Source: Flaccisagitta enflata
Lineage: Eukaryota > Chaetognatha > Sagittoidea > Aphragmophora
NCBI GenBank assembly: GCA_965153355.1
Contig: OZ231127.1
Coordinates: 18,042,001-18,106,000 of the forward strand
DNA length: 64,000 bases
Reading direction: 5' to 3'
Shown piece after piece: positions 43,346 through 55,564 of this stretch. Both the position numbers and the translations under genes were made by a program. The stretch's first letter is position 1. Every line of letters begins with the position of its first letter. Below the pieces are notes generated by a model. That model was not told the origin of the DNA, ran no database searches, and saw nothing but the letters and a program-made list of their open reading frames with translations.

Positions 43346-43494
43346 CAGGAAGAAACTATCACAATCATTATCTCACGATGTCAGTTCGAGTGGGTCAGAG
43401 TAAAGACGAACGAAACAAAGCTGCGTGACCATCCAGTTGCGATGACAGTGAGTTAACGCCACTACGATTTTGAAGTAGCCTGCGTGGGCATGAC

Positions 43495-43597
<103 letters not shown>

Positions 43598-43838
43598 GCG
43601 TGCGTACAACAGAAGCTATGGCATATTTATAGGAGAAAGACAGGTTTCAACAGATGGGGGAGATAGAACTCAACCTGGAGTAACGAGAGAAAAAAAAGAC
43701 AGACTGCAACTGGGAGAACAATCAGGCAGGCAGTAAAAAATCCATATTCTCAGAGGAAGTTCGCGACTTGGATGCCACAAAGCTCGAGGATAGCAGAAAG
43801 AGAAATAGAGATGAAAACGACTAGGGGGCAGTAAAGAT

Positions 43839-43939
<101 letters not shown>

Positions 43940-43948
43940 ATAGAAAAG

Positions 43949-44174
43949 ACAAGTGACGCGGGGTCACAATATCGTTGCGGATGGGTTGGCAGGGGGCCAG
44001 GGGCGTCCAACCCCTGTCCACTTCCCTAACATACATACGCGGAAAGCATCTAAAACTCTAATTTTCCCACATTTCGACTCATGCTCACGGACCAACGGAC
44101 CAACGGACCAACTGACAAACCAACTGATGGACCGACAGATGGACAAATCCTCTTTTAGAGTTGCGCAACTAAAT
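43949..44174 (+). mobile_element. Family A element, GTGAC/GTTGCG subfamily
   Basis: The left end CAAGTGACGCGGGGTCAC forms a GTGAC/GTCAC hairpin, then ATATCGTTGCGGATGGG. A GGACCAACGGACCAACGG run follows. The right end is the loopless palindrome AGTTGCGCAACT (44159-44170). The body with CCAACCCC is shared with 47530-47776 and, reversed, 52970-53129. Confidence 0.85.
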
Positions 44175-44454
44175 ATGAAGAAAAGACGGAAAACGAGAAA
44201 AAAGAAGAAAAAAAGGAAAACGGTCAGAGAGACAGATAGAAACGCAGAGAGACAGACATACAGATTTTCTTTAATGTTGGGACGCTGAGACAGACAATGA
44301 CAGAGTCATTAAGTGTTAACATTTCTTCTGCCATAGCATCTGTAGGCTGTAGGTTTTTCTTCCAATCATTTCCCTCATTCTCTCTTCTTTCTTAACATGA
44401 AGGCGTTTTTCTTCATCTTTTTTTGGCGTCTACGTCCAGGTCTCGGTTTTTTTT

Positions 44455-44686
44455 AGATGCGTCCTCGCATCTCTATAATAGGCTGTGTTCGTTGGTCGGT
44501 CGGTCGGTTGGTCGGTTGGTTTATTGGTTGGTCGGTAATGCATTCATTTAATACATCAAAATAAAGCATTTTTTTCAACAGAAAAGTGGTTCTACCCCAG
44601 TAAAAGCAGCATACATCAAGTAATTCATTCATTCATAAAAAAACGTTCATTCAAAGAGGACGCATCGTTGGCCTACTTGTCCTTGT
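44455..44686 (-). mobile_element. Family A element, GATGCG subfamily with CATT core
   Basis: Hairpin AGATGCG (44455-44461) / CGCATCT (44466-44472), CTATAATAGGCTGTGTTCG, a GGTCGGTTGG run, CATTCATTCATAAAAAAAC, and the end GGACGCATCGTTGGCC, TACTTGTCCTTGTTT. Close relative of 11524-11826. Confidence 0.85.
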
Positions 44687-45530
44687 TTTTTTCTTTTTGT
44701 TCTTTTGTTTGTTTGTTTTTCTTTTTTTTCGTCTGAGAAGAAATACATACGCTGTAGAATGGTTCGGCTGTTACGGTCATAATGACACTCGTCAAGTGAA
44801 TCTTTTTTTCGGCCCAGAACAATTGGAGATAAGCGCAACTGAGAATTTGTAGCCACAGAAGAAAATGTACTCGTGAACCATTTCTGTTTTGCCCTTTCAT
44901 TTCTTTCGAAGTTACAGACAAACTGAGATTTTTCCATGTGTTATTCAAAGCTAGTTTTTTTAAAAAAGATTTTTATGCATCTAAGATTGTCGTCTTTGTC
45001 GAAATGGTCAATCGAGGGGTCGATTTATTGCGTCGTTTGATTCAATGGCTAACCGTTGACGAAGAAATAGAAAAAGTCACAAAGGTAATCGCTTGGTAGG
45101 ACGTGTGTGACTCAGATCACATCAATCCTTTTTTTGTCTAATAAGTAATTGTTTCGAAAGGACGGTGACACTCAGATCATATCAATCCTTTTTTTTTCGT
45201 CCAATTACTGCGTGATTATTCATCTGAAAGATAATGAGAAAGATGGATTATTAACAATGTTACAACACAGTGATTTTTACATTACAAGATAATAAAATCG
45301 TTGAAAAGATTGCGGGAAAGAAAAAGGAAACGGTGGTTTCTTTAAGGAATTGAGTCATTTTCTACTGGAATTGCCACTTTTCTTTAAAAAAAATGGATTT
45401 CTTTAGCGATTATGATACTTTGTCGCATTGGCAAAATAACTGCACCATCGAACACCTTAATGGTCTCTCGCTTCGCTGTCTCTCTGGCTGACATGCCTCC
45501 CCTTGCTATCTGTCTATACAAACCCATGTT
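44687..45530. other. Unannotated stretch
   Basis: A ~60-bp segment with ACTCAGATCACATCAATCC (near 45111) recurs at about 45172 as ACTCAGATCATATCAATCC. No gene can be supported. Confidence 0.4.
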
Positions 45531-45536
45531 CTCTCT

Positions 45537-45555
45537 CTGTCTCTCTCTGTCTCTC

Positions 45556-45604
<49 letters not shown>

Positions 45605-45666
45605 TCTTCTTCTTCTTCTTCTTCTTCTTCTTCTTCTTCTTCTTCTTCTTCTTCTTTCTCTCTCTC
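45537..45666. repeat. (CTGT)n(CT)n(CTT)n compound microsatellite
   Basis: CTGT units (to about 45590), a short CT run and about 18 CTT units (45603-45656). Confidence 0.95.
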
Positions 45667-45908
45667 AGATATCAACACTCAATGTCTTAGTCAACAAACT
45701 TAACCAAACTATTTCTTAGCTGGTTCACATCGTCTCAAGCTTCCAACATTACATTTGGATATTCTTGTCTTCTAATCATGCTGTAATTCGATTATTGCTT
45801 ATTCCCATGATCTCATAACTGCTCTATGTAGGATTTTTGGCTTATTTGTGATCCATCCGGAAAGATAATTGATGTCAATTGTTATCGCGTAGAGTAGATA
45901 CCCGGAGA

Positions 45909-45929
45909 AATACATTTCATTTCATTTCA

Positions 45930-45994
<65 letters not shown>
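45909..45994. repeat. (ATTTC)n(CT)n compound microsatellite
   Basis: Five ATTTC units, then about 28 CT units. Confidence 0.95.
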
Positions 45995-45998
<4 letters not shown>

Positions 45999-46021
45999 CA
46001 GTGATTAAAATAGGTAGAGAG

Positions 46022-46452
46022 TCATTGGCTTTGATTCAGCTGGTCAGCAGTACAACACACTGGTTGTGTGGTCATAGTGCTGTCTACAAAGTCGGCAAAA
46101 ATCCAACTTTCACCAAATTGAATGAGACCTGCAAATTCATAATTCTGGTAAAATTCTAACAAGTTTGATATGTCACAACAAATACTTTTATATGTAAATA
46201 ATTTTTTTTTACCAATGTTTGATAAAGTTATAATGCAATGTTAAAAGATTATTTCTTATAAAAAGTATTAAGTGTGACATGTCAAACTTCTCAGAATTTC
46301 ATCAGGATTAAGAATGTGCTAGTCATGTTCTATTCTATTTAGGTTGGATTTTTGCCAACTTTGTAAGATGACAGCCAGCTGTAATTTTCACAACCAGTTG
46401 TTGTTTACAGCCTGCTGTTTGATAACAGTTGGTTGGATCAAAGCCAACAGAG
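46022..46452. mobile_element. Foldback element, about 430 bp
   Basis: TTGGCTTTGATTCAGCTGG (left) and CAACAGTTGGTTGGATCAAAG-like sequence with AGCCAAC (right) are facing arms. Inside them ACAAAGTCGGCAAAAATCCA faces TGGATTTTTGCCAACTTTGT. Non-coding. Confidence 0.7.
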
Positions 46453-47340
46453 TGAGCTCTCTACCTATTTTGTTTTGTCCACTGACTGTCTATCTCCCTT
46501 TTCTTCTGGGGAAAACGGATATATGTAGGCGTGTCCGAACTGTCTCCGAAGAGGCTCCCAAAGGACCATTTCTTTTTTCCTTTTTTCTTTCATATTATCC
46601 TTCCCCAAAGAGTTTCCACGCGCTGTTGTGCAATACGAAACTATTTTCCATTAAGGAATGCACAGTTTCTGCGACTTAGCGGCTTGAACACGAATGTCTT
46701 TCCGTTTTTATCATACATGGATTCATGATGGATTTCACCTTCACGGGTTCCATAACGGGAGCTTGATCACGGCGTCAAGGCCAAGGCTCGAATCGCTGCC
46801 TCGGCCCGTACCCTGTTGCCCAGCCTCAAGGCCCCAATCACTTCAAGCCTGAAGCCCAGCCTCAACGCCTAATTTAAGTCCCCTCCTCAGGGCCTGTGAC
46901 TCGGGCTCATGTCAGCATGCTTCAAAACTTACTTTGCAAGACTTGGCCCTAAAAAGAAGTGCAATGGCTGGGTGAGTGGGTGTGTTGGTGAGTGTGTGGT
47001 GACTGTGATCATGCAAAGACATTGTAACCAAGTCCGTTGGGTGGCTAAGTCGAAAAAATAAGGACAAACAGTCGGACCGACTGCCGTTCAAGGAAATACG
47101 CAAGAAAGAGGGTTGAATGGCCAGAAACGACATGAGAGTCAGCTAAGTTTGACCTTAGAAGTCAGCTTAAGTTTGACCTTAAGAGTCAGCTGAGTCTGAC
47201 ATTAAGAGTCAGCTGAGTCTGACCTTGAGACGATGTTTTGGTGATGCTGTCATTGAATCTTAGTAGTCGCGTCCAAATTCCTACGATTCCCTCATAACCA
47301 ACTCGCACAGACGCAGACACACACAGACACACACACATAC
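46453..47340. other. Stretch with short repeats
   Basis: 46760-46910 is rich in CAGCCTCAAGGCC-type motifs like family B cores. 47140-47240 holds four 23-25-bp units of AGAGTCAGCTGAGTCTGACC type. No gene is seen. Confidence 0.5.
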
Positions 47341-47342
47341 TT

Positions 47343-47343
47343 A

Positions 47344-47419
<76 letters not shown>
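47343..47419. repeat. (CA)n microsatellite
   Basis: About 37 CA units. Confidence 0.95.
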
Positions 47420-47424
<5 letters not shown>

Positions 47425-47529
47425 CTTCGGAGACCCATAAAGCCCGAAAAAGTGTGGCGGACTGACTGACCGACGGACTGACGGAACGATAGACATAGCG
47501 ATTAGAAGATTGCCAAAAAAAAAAGTAAG

Positions 47530-47776
47530 GACAAATGACGCGGGGTCAAAATATCGTTTTGGACGGGTGGGCAGGGGCGTCCAACCCCCATCCACACTCA
47601 AACATATACAGAAAGTATCTAGAACCCTTGTTTTTTCCAACTCAATCACCACGGACCAATGCGAAATGGACCGAAAGACCAACGGACCAACGGATCAACA
47701 GACCGAAGGACCAACAGACCGACAGACCGACTGCAAGCGGACAATACCATTTATAGAGATGCGTGTCCGCAACTGA
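47530..47776 (+). mobile_element. Family A element, decayed hairpin
   Basis: Left end ACAAATGACGCGGGGTCAA, ATATCGTTTTGGACGGGTG, body with CCAACCCCCATCC, and an ACCAACGGACC run. The right hairpin AGATGCG (47757-47763) / CGCAACT (47768-47774) has one mismatch. Confidence 0.8.
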
Positions 47777-47989
47777 AATCGGCGTTTCCCATTACGTTCT
47801 AATTGTATTCATGATCGTGCGTCTGACGCAGTAATCAGTTTCTTTTTTCTCATGCAATTTTTTAGGGCAATTTTTTTTCCTTCTCCTTCTTTTTTTTTTG
47901 GGGGGGGGGGCTGGGGGTTGTTTGTTCGTTTTTTTGTTTGTTGGTTTGTTGTTCTTTTTGGTCTTGTTTGTTGGTTTGCTTTCTTTCTT

Positions 47990-48306
<317 letters not shown>

Positions 48307-48589
48307 AGGAGAATGTCGTTGCTGAGAAGAATCATCGACATCATGATTTCTCCTAATCCCTTCGCGAATCTGCGTTCTTTGGCGTCATTTGCATCTCTCT
48401 CTTTTTATATCAGCCACATCTCAAACTCTCTAAATCTCAGTTCAGTTTTCACCCTCATTTCTACCCCAGCTCTGGCGTATAAACTCGGCGCATCGCGCAG
48501 TGCTTATATTGTATGTACTCGTTTCCTTCCTCATAGCACCAACTGCCCAACTTATACCACAATAGGCAAACCGATCCCAGCATCCTTTT

Positions 48590-49165
48590 CTAACTCTAAA
48601 GAAAAGCCCACATCAGCCTTGCCTTGCCCCTTATCACACTTGACAAATCCTACCACAGCAACCCCTCATTCACAATAGAAAAGTCCTATCCCAACACCAT
48701 CTCCTTACACACTTAACAAATGCAAATCCTACCACAGCAACCCCTCTTTCACAATAGAAACGTCCCATCCCAACACCATCTTCTTACACACTTGACAAAT
48801 CCTACCACAGCAACCCCTCTTTCGCAATAGATAAGTCCCATCCCAACACCATCTCCTTACACACATGACAAATCCTACCACAGCAACCCCTCTTTCACAA
48901 TAGAAAAGTCCCATCCCAACACCATCTCCTTACACACTTGACAAATCCTACCACAGCAACCCCTCTTTCACATAGAAAAGTCCCATCCCAACACTATCTC
49001 CTTACACACTTGACAAATCCTACCACAGCAACCCCTCTATCACATAGAAAAGTCCCATCCCAATACCATCTCCTTACACACTTGACATATCCTACCACAG
49101 CAACCCCTCTTTCACAATAGAAAAGGCCCATCCCAAAATCATCTCCTTACCCACTTGACGAATTC
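48590..49165. repeat. 73-bp minisatellite
   Basis: About seven units containing TGACAAATCCTACCACAGCA, ACCCCTCTTTCACAATAGAA and AAGTCCCATCCCAACACCAT. Frames through it are repeat artefacts. Confidence 0.9.
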
Positions 49166-50360
49166 AACCTCAACTTCAACGCTAATTCCAATCAGAATGC
49201 ACAAAGCCCACCCCTAACACCGCTCTCTATCACACCAAACAAGTTCACCCTAACATCAACTCCCAATCCCTTTGCCCCATCTTTCCCTCGTTCCTTTCAC
49301 AATCTACATGATGAGAAATCGATACAAAGACTTGTTCTCGTTTCTGAGGGTTAAAGAATAACGGTGCTGAGCGAGTGAACGCTTAAGTAAAAGTGGATCG
49401 TGACAGTTAACGCTGACGCAACGATTATAGAAATAGTTGAAATGACTTGATAAACTGCGCTTTTACCGTCATGAATTTAATTTGTCATTGTCACGTTCTG
49501 GTCAATCATTCAGACTATTTTGTCCAAGTAATTTTTCATGATTCTCACCCATCGTGTTTCTCCTTGATGATTTTTTTGCCTCTATTTGTTTTTTTTTCCT
49601 TTGTCTTTCTCCTCCTTCTAGTTTTAGGGCTCTTTCACTTATTCTCCGTCTATCTCTAAAGCCTTTCCATTCCTTTGTCGTTCCCTTTTGTTTCCATCAT
49701 CAATCTTTTGACCCCCATTGACCTTCTTTTCCCCTCAATTCTTCCTCCATGTATATCCTCTAGCACTTCTTCTTCATCTCCATCAGCCTCCATGAATATC
49801 CTCTAGCTCCTCTTCATCCTCTAGATCCCATCTTTTCCCTCCATGCTCCCTCCATGTATATCCTCGTGCTCTTCTTCTTCTTCTCTTTCCGCCTTGTCTT
49901 TCTTTTAGGGCAGTAGCCTCAAAGGTGGGAATTTTCCTCCTTCTTCTCCAGTCCTCCATCTCTATCGCCCCTTGGCTTTAGAGTCTAGATGTCAGCCTCC
50001 AGGATCAAATCCCAGCCTCCACTCCCAGGCTCCAGAATCCAATCTCAGCCTTGAGGCTTTAAACCCAGCCTAGATGCTCAAACCCCAGCCTTGAGGCTCA
50101 AATTACAGCCTTTTCATAGGTTTGCTACTTAAGTCCGCCTCACTTCCACATCCCTATATTTCAATGCCATCTAACACTTTTTTACTATCTCTTTCATCTT
50201 CCCTTTCCTCCTTTTCCCCCTCTCCTGCCTCCCTCTACTCTTATTTCATGCAGAAATGAATTTCTTATTGCGTCTGCCGTCATCTATATTTTTACTATCC
50301 TTTGTTTTTCATGCCTTTCGTCCCTGAAAGCCAAAGCGGAGTCATTTTAGTGAATCTCTG
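49166..50360. other. Pyrimidine-rich stretch with a family B-like part
   Basis: TCCATGTATATCCTCTAGC recurs at 49750-49870. At 49908-50115 GGGCAGTAGCCTCAAAGG is followed by CAGCCTTGAGGCTCAAATT-type units as in family B. No exon is evident. Confidence 0.5.
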
Positions 50361-50364
50361 GGCG

Positions 50365-50447
<83 letters not shown>

Positions 50448-50449
50448 AA
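50361..50449. repeat. (GAAA)n microsatellite
   Basis: About 22 GAAA units, directly before a family B end (ATAGTCGCAAAAGCG). Confidence 0.95.
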
Positions 50450-50990
50450 ATAGTCGCAAAAGCGTTAGATGATTAGCGGTACCCGTGCCCTGCCTGAGTA
50501 GGAAGTGTTTGAAGTTGAAGGGGAAGCAGGGCAGCGGCCCCAAAGGGGTCAATGACCTATGCTTTCACACATATCGGGAATTTTCTCCTCTGTCCGTCCC
50601 CCCCCCCCCAGGCTCGAGGCTCGAATCCCAGTCCCAAGACCCAAATCCCAGCCTCGTGGCCCAAATCCTAGCCTGGAGGCCCATATCCTAGCCTGGAGGC
50701 CCAAAGGAGTCTCACAGCACGCGCATAAAAAAGGCTAAAAGCAATGGAGGATAAGAACAAAGAGTAGAACCGAAGAAAGGATAAAAATTGAATTTGTAGG
50801 TGAACCAGATGGTAGAGTGCGAACAAAGGAGCTTGTTGAATTCGATTTGGTCGAATATAACGATAAGAGAGGAGAAGATTGGTGAGTGGGGGTAAAACCA
50901 TCTGTAGAGGGGGCCGATGACCTATGCTTTCACACACATAAAAATACCTCCAGGCTCAAATCATATCCTCGCATAGGTCATCAGCTCCTT
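50450..50990. mobile_element. Family B element, rearranged
   Basis: AGTCGCAAAAGCGTTAGATG, AGCGGTACCCGTGCCCTGCC, GGCAGCGGCCCCAAAGGGGT and ATGACCTATGCTTTCACACA match 19.57 kb. The inverse end (GCATAGGTCATCAGCTCC, GGGCCGC) is at about 50970-51000, and a further direct copy (GGGCCGATGACCTATGCTTT) lies near 50911. Confidence 0.65.
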
Positions 50991-51019
50991 CAGGGCCGCA
51001 GCAACTCTCATATTAACTA

Positions 51020-51620
51020 CAGTGGGGTTCGTGGAATAACAGCATAAACTGGAGGAAGGTATTTAAGTGTCTTAATTTCATTTGACAAACTTGATATGTG
51101 AAATATAAGTTGTTCACTCGATGCTTTTGTCCCTCAGTTTTTCGGTTGCTATGGAAACCAAAATTATTTTTTCAAACATTTAAAACCACTAAAATATCAA
51201 TATTTTGAGAAATATTGTCAGGGAACATTGCTCAAAATTTAATTTGCTACAACTTTCCCACAGTATGTTCTGTAAGAATATTGCTCGTTTGGCCGTTGCT
51301 AAGGGGCATCACACCTAGCAACCGCTAAATGATGCTCCTTAGCAACGGCTAAACGAGCAATATTCTTACAGGACATACTGTGGGAAAGTTGTAGCAAATC
51401 TAATTCTGAGCAATGTTCCCTGATAATATTTGTCAAAATATCAATATTCTAGCTGTTATGAATATTCAAAAAAATAATTTTGGTTTCCATAGCAACCAAA
51501 AAATCGGGGACAAAAGCATCAAGTGAACAACTTATATATCACATATCAAGCTTGTCAAATGAAATTAAGACACTTAAATGCCTTCCTCCAGTTTAGGCTG
51601 TTATTCCTCGAACCCCAATG
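51020..51620. mobile_element. 601-bp foldback MITE, TA target duplication
   Basis: Ends CAGTGGGGTTCGTGGAATAA (left) and CCTCGAACCCCAATG (right), flanked by TA (51018-51019 and 51621-51622). The arms pair almost to the middle, where GGGGCATCACACCTAGCAAC lies. The inner arm with TTGCTACAACTTTCCCACAG is shared with the element at 5339-5635. No ORF, so it needs a transposase from elsewhere. Confidence 0.85.
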
Positions 51621-51622
51621 TA

Positions 51623-52067
51623 ACTTAGAAGAAATAGGAACCGCTAACCGTCTGACGCTGATGCGGATATTGCTTTCTAATCTTTTAACAGGTAAGGTAA
51701 ACTCAAATTAGTAAAAAAAAAAGGAGACTATAAGCAGAAGGTCCTTCTGGGTATACACATGGTCATAGTTTATGGGCAATTAAATCTTGGTGGCAAAGCC
51801 AATAGGCTTGATGTACAGTGAACACCCCCTCAAAACATTTTTTTTTCTTTTAGGGGGTTGTGGTAATGGTAATCTGGCACCATCTTTTGGATGAGAATAG
51901 GCAATGCTCTTTGCCTCGGAACTGAGTCTCACTCAGACACATTCGTCTTTTCTTTCTTTTCTATTTCCGTCCATTCTCTCTGCTTAATTATCTTGTCTCC
52001 TGACTCCACCGGACTTTTTACTTCTCTTTACTTTTTTTTTCTCAAGTCTTCTTTTACACTCCCTTTT
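51623..52067. other. Unannotated stretch
   Basis: No gene, RNA or element that I can support. Confidence 0.4.
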
Positions 52068-52588
52068 TGGGCAGCGGCCCCAAAGGGCCGATGTCCATAC
52101 GTCCGTCCGTCCGTCCGTCCGTCCGTCCGTCCTTCCGTCCCCCCCCCCCGTTGGCCGTCAAGGCCTCAAATTTGCCCTCCCAGCCCTAAATTTAGCCCTC
52201 CAGGCCTCAAATCAGCCTTCTAGGCTTCAAATCAGCCCCCCCCACCTCAAATCTGACCTACAGACCTCAGATCTGCCCTCCAGACCTTCAACTAGGCCTC
52301 CAAGCATCAAATCAGCCCTCTGTGGCTCAAATTTGCCCTCCAAACCTCAAATCCACTCTCAAAGCCTCAATTCTGCCCTCCAGCCTTCAAATATGCCTTC
52401 TTTGGCCTGAATCAGTCATCTATTGCCAGAAATGTGCCTCCTCAGGACGTATGGAAATTCCCCCCTGTGTTCTACAGGACATCGGCCCTTTGGGGCCGCT
52501 GCCCTGCTCTCACTCCACTTCTTCACTGGATCACTCCCAGCAGGGCATCGGGTACTGCTGACCATGTGCGATCCTTGGATGACTAGTT
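52068..52588. mobile_element. Family B element, near-identical to 26632-27150
   Basis: Same minisatellite core and right arm as the 26.6-kb copy, down to GATCCTTGGATGACTAGTTT. The left arm lacks about 24 bp present in the other copy (between GATGTCC and ATACGTCC). It is followed directly by the direct repeat flanking the next family A element. Confidence 0.85.
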
Positions 52589-52590
52589 TT

Positions 52591-52873
52591 TACTAAGTCA
52601 ATTTCAATAATACGTTTTTAGTCGCGGACACGCGACTCTACATTCTACAACCCGCTTTGTCCGTCCGTCCGTCGCTCGGTTGGTCGGTCGGTCTGTCAGT
52701 CCATCACACTTATACTTTTTTTATCAATTCTATTTCTTATAGTCATTTAAAGTCATTTAAGAGTAGACCGAGTCAGTCTAAGTCATTCTAAGTCATTCTA
52801 AGTCAATCTGTAAGTCTCGCACAGGATAGGTGTTGGCCTTGTTTTTACTTAGTCAATTTCAATAATACGTTTT
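52591..52873. repeat. 28-bp direct repeats flanking a family A element
   Basis: TACTAAGTCAATTTCAATAA then TACGTTTT (52591-52618) recurs with one difference at 52846-52873, immediately outside both ends of the element at 52620-52845. Confidence 0.9.
52620..52845 (-). mobile_element. Family A element with AAGTCATT core
   Basis: Hairpin AGTCGCG (52620-52626) / CGCGACT (52631-52637), GTCCGTCCGTCCGTCGC run, a short AAGTCATTCTAAGTCATT array and the end AAGTCTCGCACAGGATAGG, TGTTGGCCTTGTTT. Short relative of 16507-17059. Confidence 0.85.
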
Positions 52874-52959
52874 TTTTCTTTTTGCCCTCCCTCTTGCTTC
52901 TCCTTCGATGTGGCAAATACCGTGACAAGTATATGGGTTGTGCCGTTGACGCTCAAGTC

Positions 52960-53129
52960 CTCTATTAGAGGCCTTGTCCGTCTGTCTGTCGGTCCATCAG
53001 TCCGTCAGTCGATAATCATCGAGTTGAAAAGTAGAAAAACGAGTGTTTTAGTTACGGGGCGTATGGATGGGGGTTGGAGGCCCCTGCCCACCCGTCCGCA
53101 ATGATATTGTGACCCCGCGTCACTTGTTT
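52960..53129 (-). mobile_element. Family A element, GTGAC subfamily
   Basis: CTCTATTAGAGGCCTTGTCC, GTCTGTCGGTCC run, GGGGGTTGGAGGCCCCTGCC, CACCCGTCCGCAATGATATT and GTGACCCCGCGTCACTTGTT. The GTGAC/GTCAC hairpin is intact and the other terminal hairpin is lost. Confidence 0.75.
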
Positions 53130-53212
53130 TTATCTCTCTGGACATTAAATATCCACACAAAATAACTAGGATAAATCGGGAAGAAATCATAAGAGCAACT
53201 TTTACAAACAGT

Positions 53213-53440
53213 GCCAAGTAGGCCAACGATGCGTCCTCTTTGAATGAATGTTTTCTATAAATGAATGTTTCTAGATATGAATGTTTTTTTATGAATGAAT
53301 TTCATTCATGAATGAATAAATGATATAGTGAATGAATTACTAAATGTATGCTACTTTAACTGGGTTAGAACCACTTTCCTGTTGAAAAAAGGATGTCTTT
53401 AATGAATGCGTTACCAACCAACCAACCAACCAACCAATCC
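53213..53440 (+). mobile_element. Family A element, GATGCG subfamily, 3' end replaced
   Basis: The left end GCCAAGTAGGCCAACGATGC matches 11524-11826 and 44455-44686 in reverse, with the ATGAATG core. It ends in an (ACCA)n run and passes straight into the body of a different family A subfamily at about 53441. Confidence 0.8.
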
Positions 53441-53574
53441 AGTCGCGGACAGTTGGGCAGGAGCAGTGCCGCAAAAACCGCTCGGAATTTAGAAATGTGA
53501 CGGACAGACCGACGGCCCGACCGACGGACCGACCGACACGGCAAGGTGTAGAGTCGCGTGTTCGCGACTAAAAA
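53441..53574 (+). mobile_element. Family A element, GTCGCG subfamily (joined to the preceding one)
   Basis: CCAGTCGCGGACAGTTGGGC, GACGGACAGACCGACGG run, right hairpin AGTCGCG (53552-53558) / CGCGACT (53563-53569), then TAAAAA. The AACAAGGCCGG end expected on the left is absent. Confidence 0.8.
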
Positions 53575-54517
53575 TATCCTTGAACAAAACGATAAGCAAT
53601 CGGCCATTGCATTAGGTTAAATTTTTTGTCAGGGGGTTAGAGTGATTTTTTTGCTATTTTCTTCCGTCTCAGGTACTGATTTATCCTCCAAGCGGTTTCA
53701 TGTACCCGAAACAGTTAATCAAGTCCGTACTTGAGTGTATGCATCGAAATTTCCTAAAATAATCGCATTTTTTTCTTTATTTCCGTCCAATATAATGTTA
53801 GATTATTGCTGAAAATTGTGTACAAATATGTAACACATAGAAATGAATAATTTTCTAGCCTGTCTAGCTTCCAATTGATCAAAGAAGGCGTCTTACTATC
53901 TCTGTTGGGCTATGAGAGAAAAATAAAAAAAAAATTATGGCGATATCTTCATTTTTACTCGAGATATTCTTCTTGGAAGTTATAGTATCAACTATGGCAT
54001 ACAGGCTTTAATTACATCAACTCAATGTAACCGACTTTTTTTTCATTCTGGGGATCGTTCAGTAATTTAAAGGCGTTTTTCAATACCGCTCCCTAGACTT
54101 GTGCCTAAGTGAGCAAACACAACCGTTTATTTTGTCAGAACCTTCACAAAACTCATTTTTTCTCTCGCTTCATGACCGACCCTATTTCCGAGATTTTAAG
54201 ACAATGTGTTCCATTTTGTCACAAGAGTTCATATTGAGTCATATTCCATGGTTTGGCATTCAACGTTGATTTTTGCCAGTCATATACCTCCATTAGCAAG
54301 TTTTCAACACTGTGAGAAGAAAAAACAGAATCGTTGAATCATTTAGTATCGAGTGGGCCACGTAGAACAATGACCCTATTTCCGAGATTTTAAGACAAAT
54401 GGCTGAAAATGAGCGTAACGTAACTTAACTATATTTCAACTGTTCTGACGAATGGAAATGTAAGTTAATGATGGGGAAACACTAGAAGATGCTTCAAACT
54501 AATGATTTCATCCTAAA

Positions 54518-54552
<35 letters not shown>

Positions 54553-54665
54553 TGTCACCGTCAACGTCGGATTGTTAAAAAGTGGGATAACTTCGGAAGT
54601 ACGAGATTAAGGACCATGAAATTTTGTAAGTAGGCTCTCTCAGACAAATGCTATCACCGTTGGGC
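53575..54665. other. Unannotated stretch, about 1.1 kb
   Basis: GACCCTATTTCCGAGATTTT and AAGACAA occur twice (near 54178 and 54371). A CGT-trinucleotide microsatellite is at 54520-54552. No gene is recognised. Confidence 0.5.
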
Positions 54666-54671
54666 TTTTTT

Positions 54672-54988
54672 AGTGTCCTCACACTTCTATAAAACGTCAT
54701 GTCTGTCAGTTGGTTGGTCGGTTGGTCGGTCGATCGGTCACGCAAACGTTTGAAATGTGCAAAACGGCTGATTCCGTCGTATTTCTTCATTCCCATCACC
54801 TCTCATGCCTTACCAAATTCATTTTCATTCATTCATTCATTTGTTCATTCATTCATTCATTTGTTCATTCATTCATTCATTCGTTCATTCATTCATTCTT
54901 TCATTCATTTGTTCATTCATTCATTCATCAAAATCAAAAACAATTCTTTATCAAGCGGGCGCACTTACTGGTCTTAACTCGGCCTTGT
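54672..54988 (-). mobile_element. Family A element, AGTGT variant with CATT core
   Basis: Hairpin AGTGT (54672-54676) / ACACT (54681-54685), CTATAAAACG, GGTTGGTCGGTTGGTCGG run, a CATTCATTTGTTCATT array (54823-54930) and the end GCGCACTTACTGG, ACTCGGCCTTG. A different stem sequence with pairing preserved. Confidence 0.75.
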
Positions 54989-55564
54989 AATGAGGATTAC
55001 AGCTGTTTTAATTGGACCAATTGGCCCAATACCGGCCATTATTGGCATAAATAACTAAAAAAAAAAACAGTTTATGCATTAGCAGATTTTTTTGCTTGAA
55101 ATTTCTTACGGAATCTTATGAAAGTAAAAGTGAATAAGTGCATTCATATCACGAGAATCTTTTTTACGTTGATGGGCCTAACTACTTAAAAGTGATCCTA
55201 AATTTTGATTATTTCTCCTAAATTTGAAAAAGTGCATTTTCTTAAAAATGATTAAAACTGGGTGTGTTGTTTCGCAAAGCTTATTTCCATAATTTTTTGT
55301 AAAATTGAAGCTTAAGTCATGCAATTGGTCCAAGCAAAAATGATGTTGAAAAAAAACAGCCATCCCATAATTACAGTAATGGAATGACCAACGAATCAAA
55401 CGAACATAGGGTTTCACTCATTTGATTATGTTCAATAAATGCAAGATTGGTCAAATTGAAAAAAAAAGAATGTACAAGCAAGAAGACGAAACCATAGAAA
55501 ATGGTCCATTAAGAGCTGGAGAGAAAAAAAAAGATAAATTTTAAAACTCTCGAGGGGAAAAGTC
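54989..55564. other. 3' flank of the transposase-like gene
   Basis: AT-rich. I see no canonical poly(A) signal on the minus strand that I would call, and no terminal inverted repeat pairing with the far side of the gene. Confidence 0.4.
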
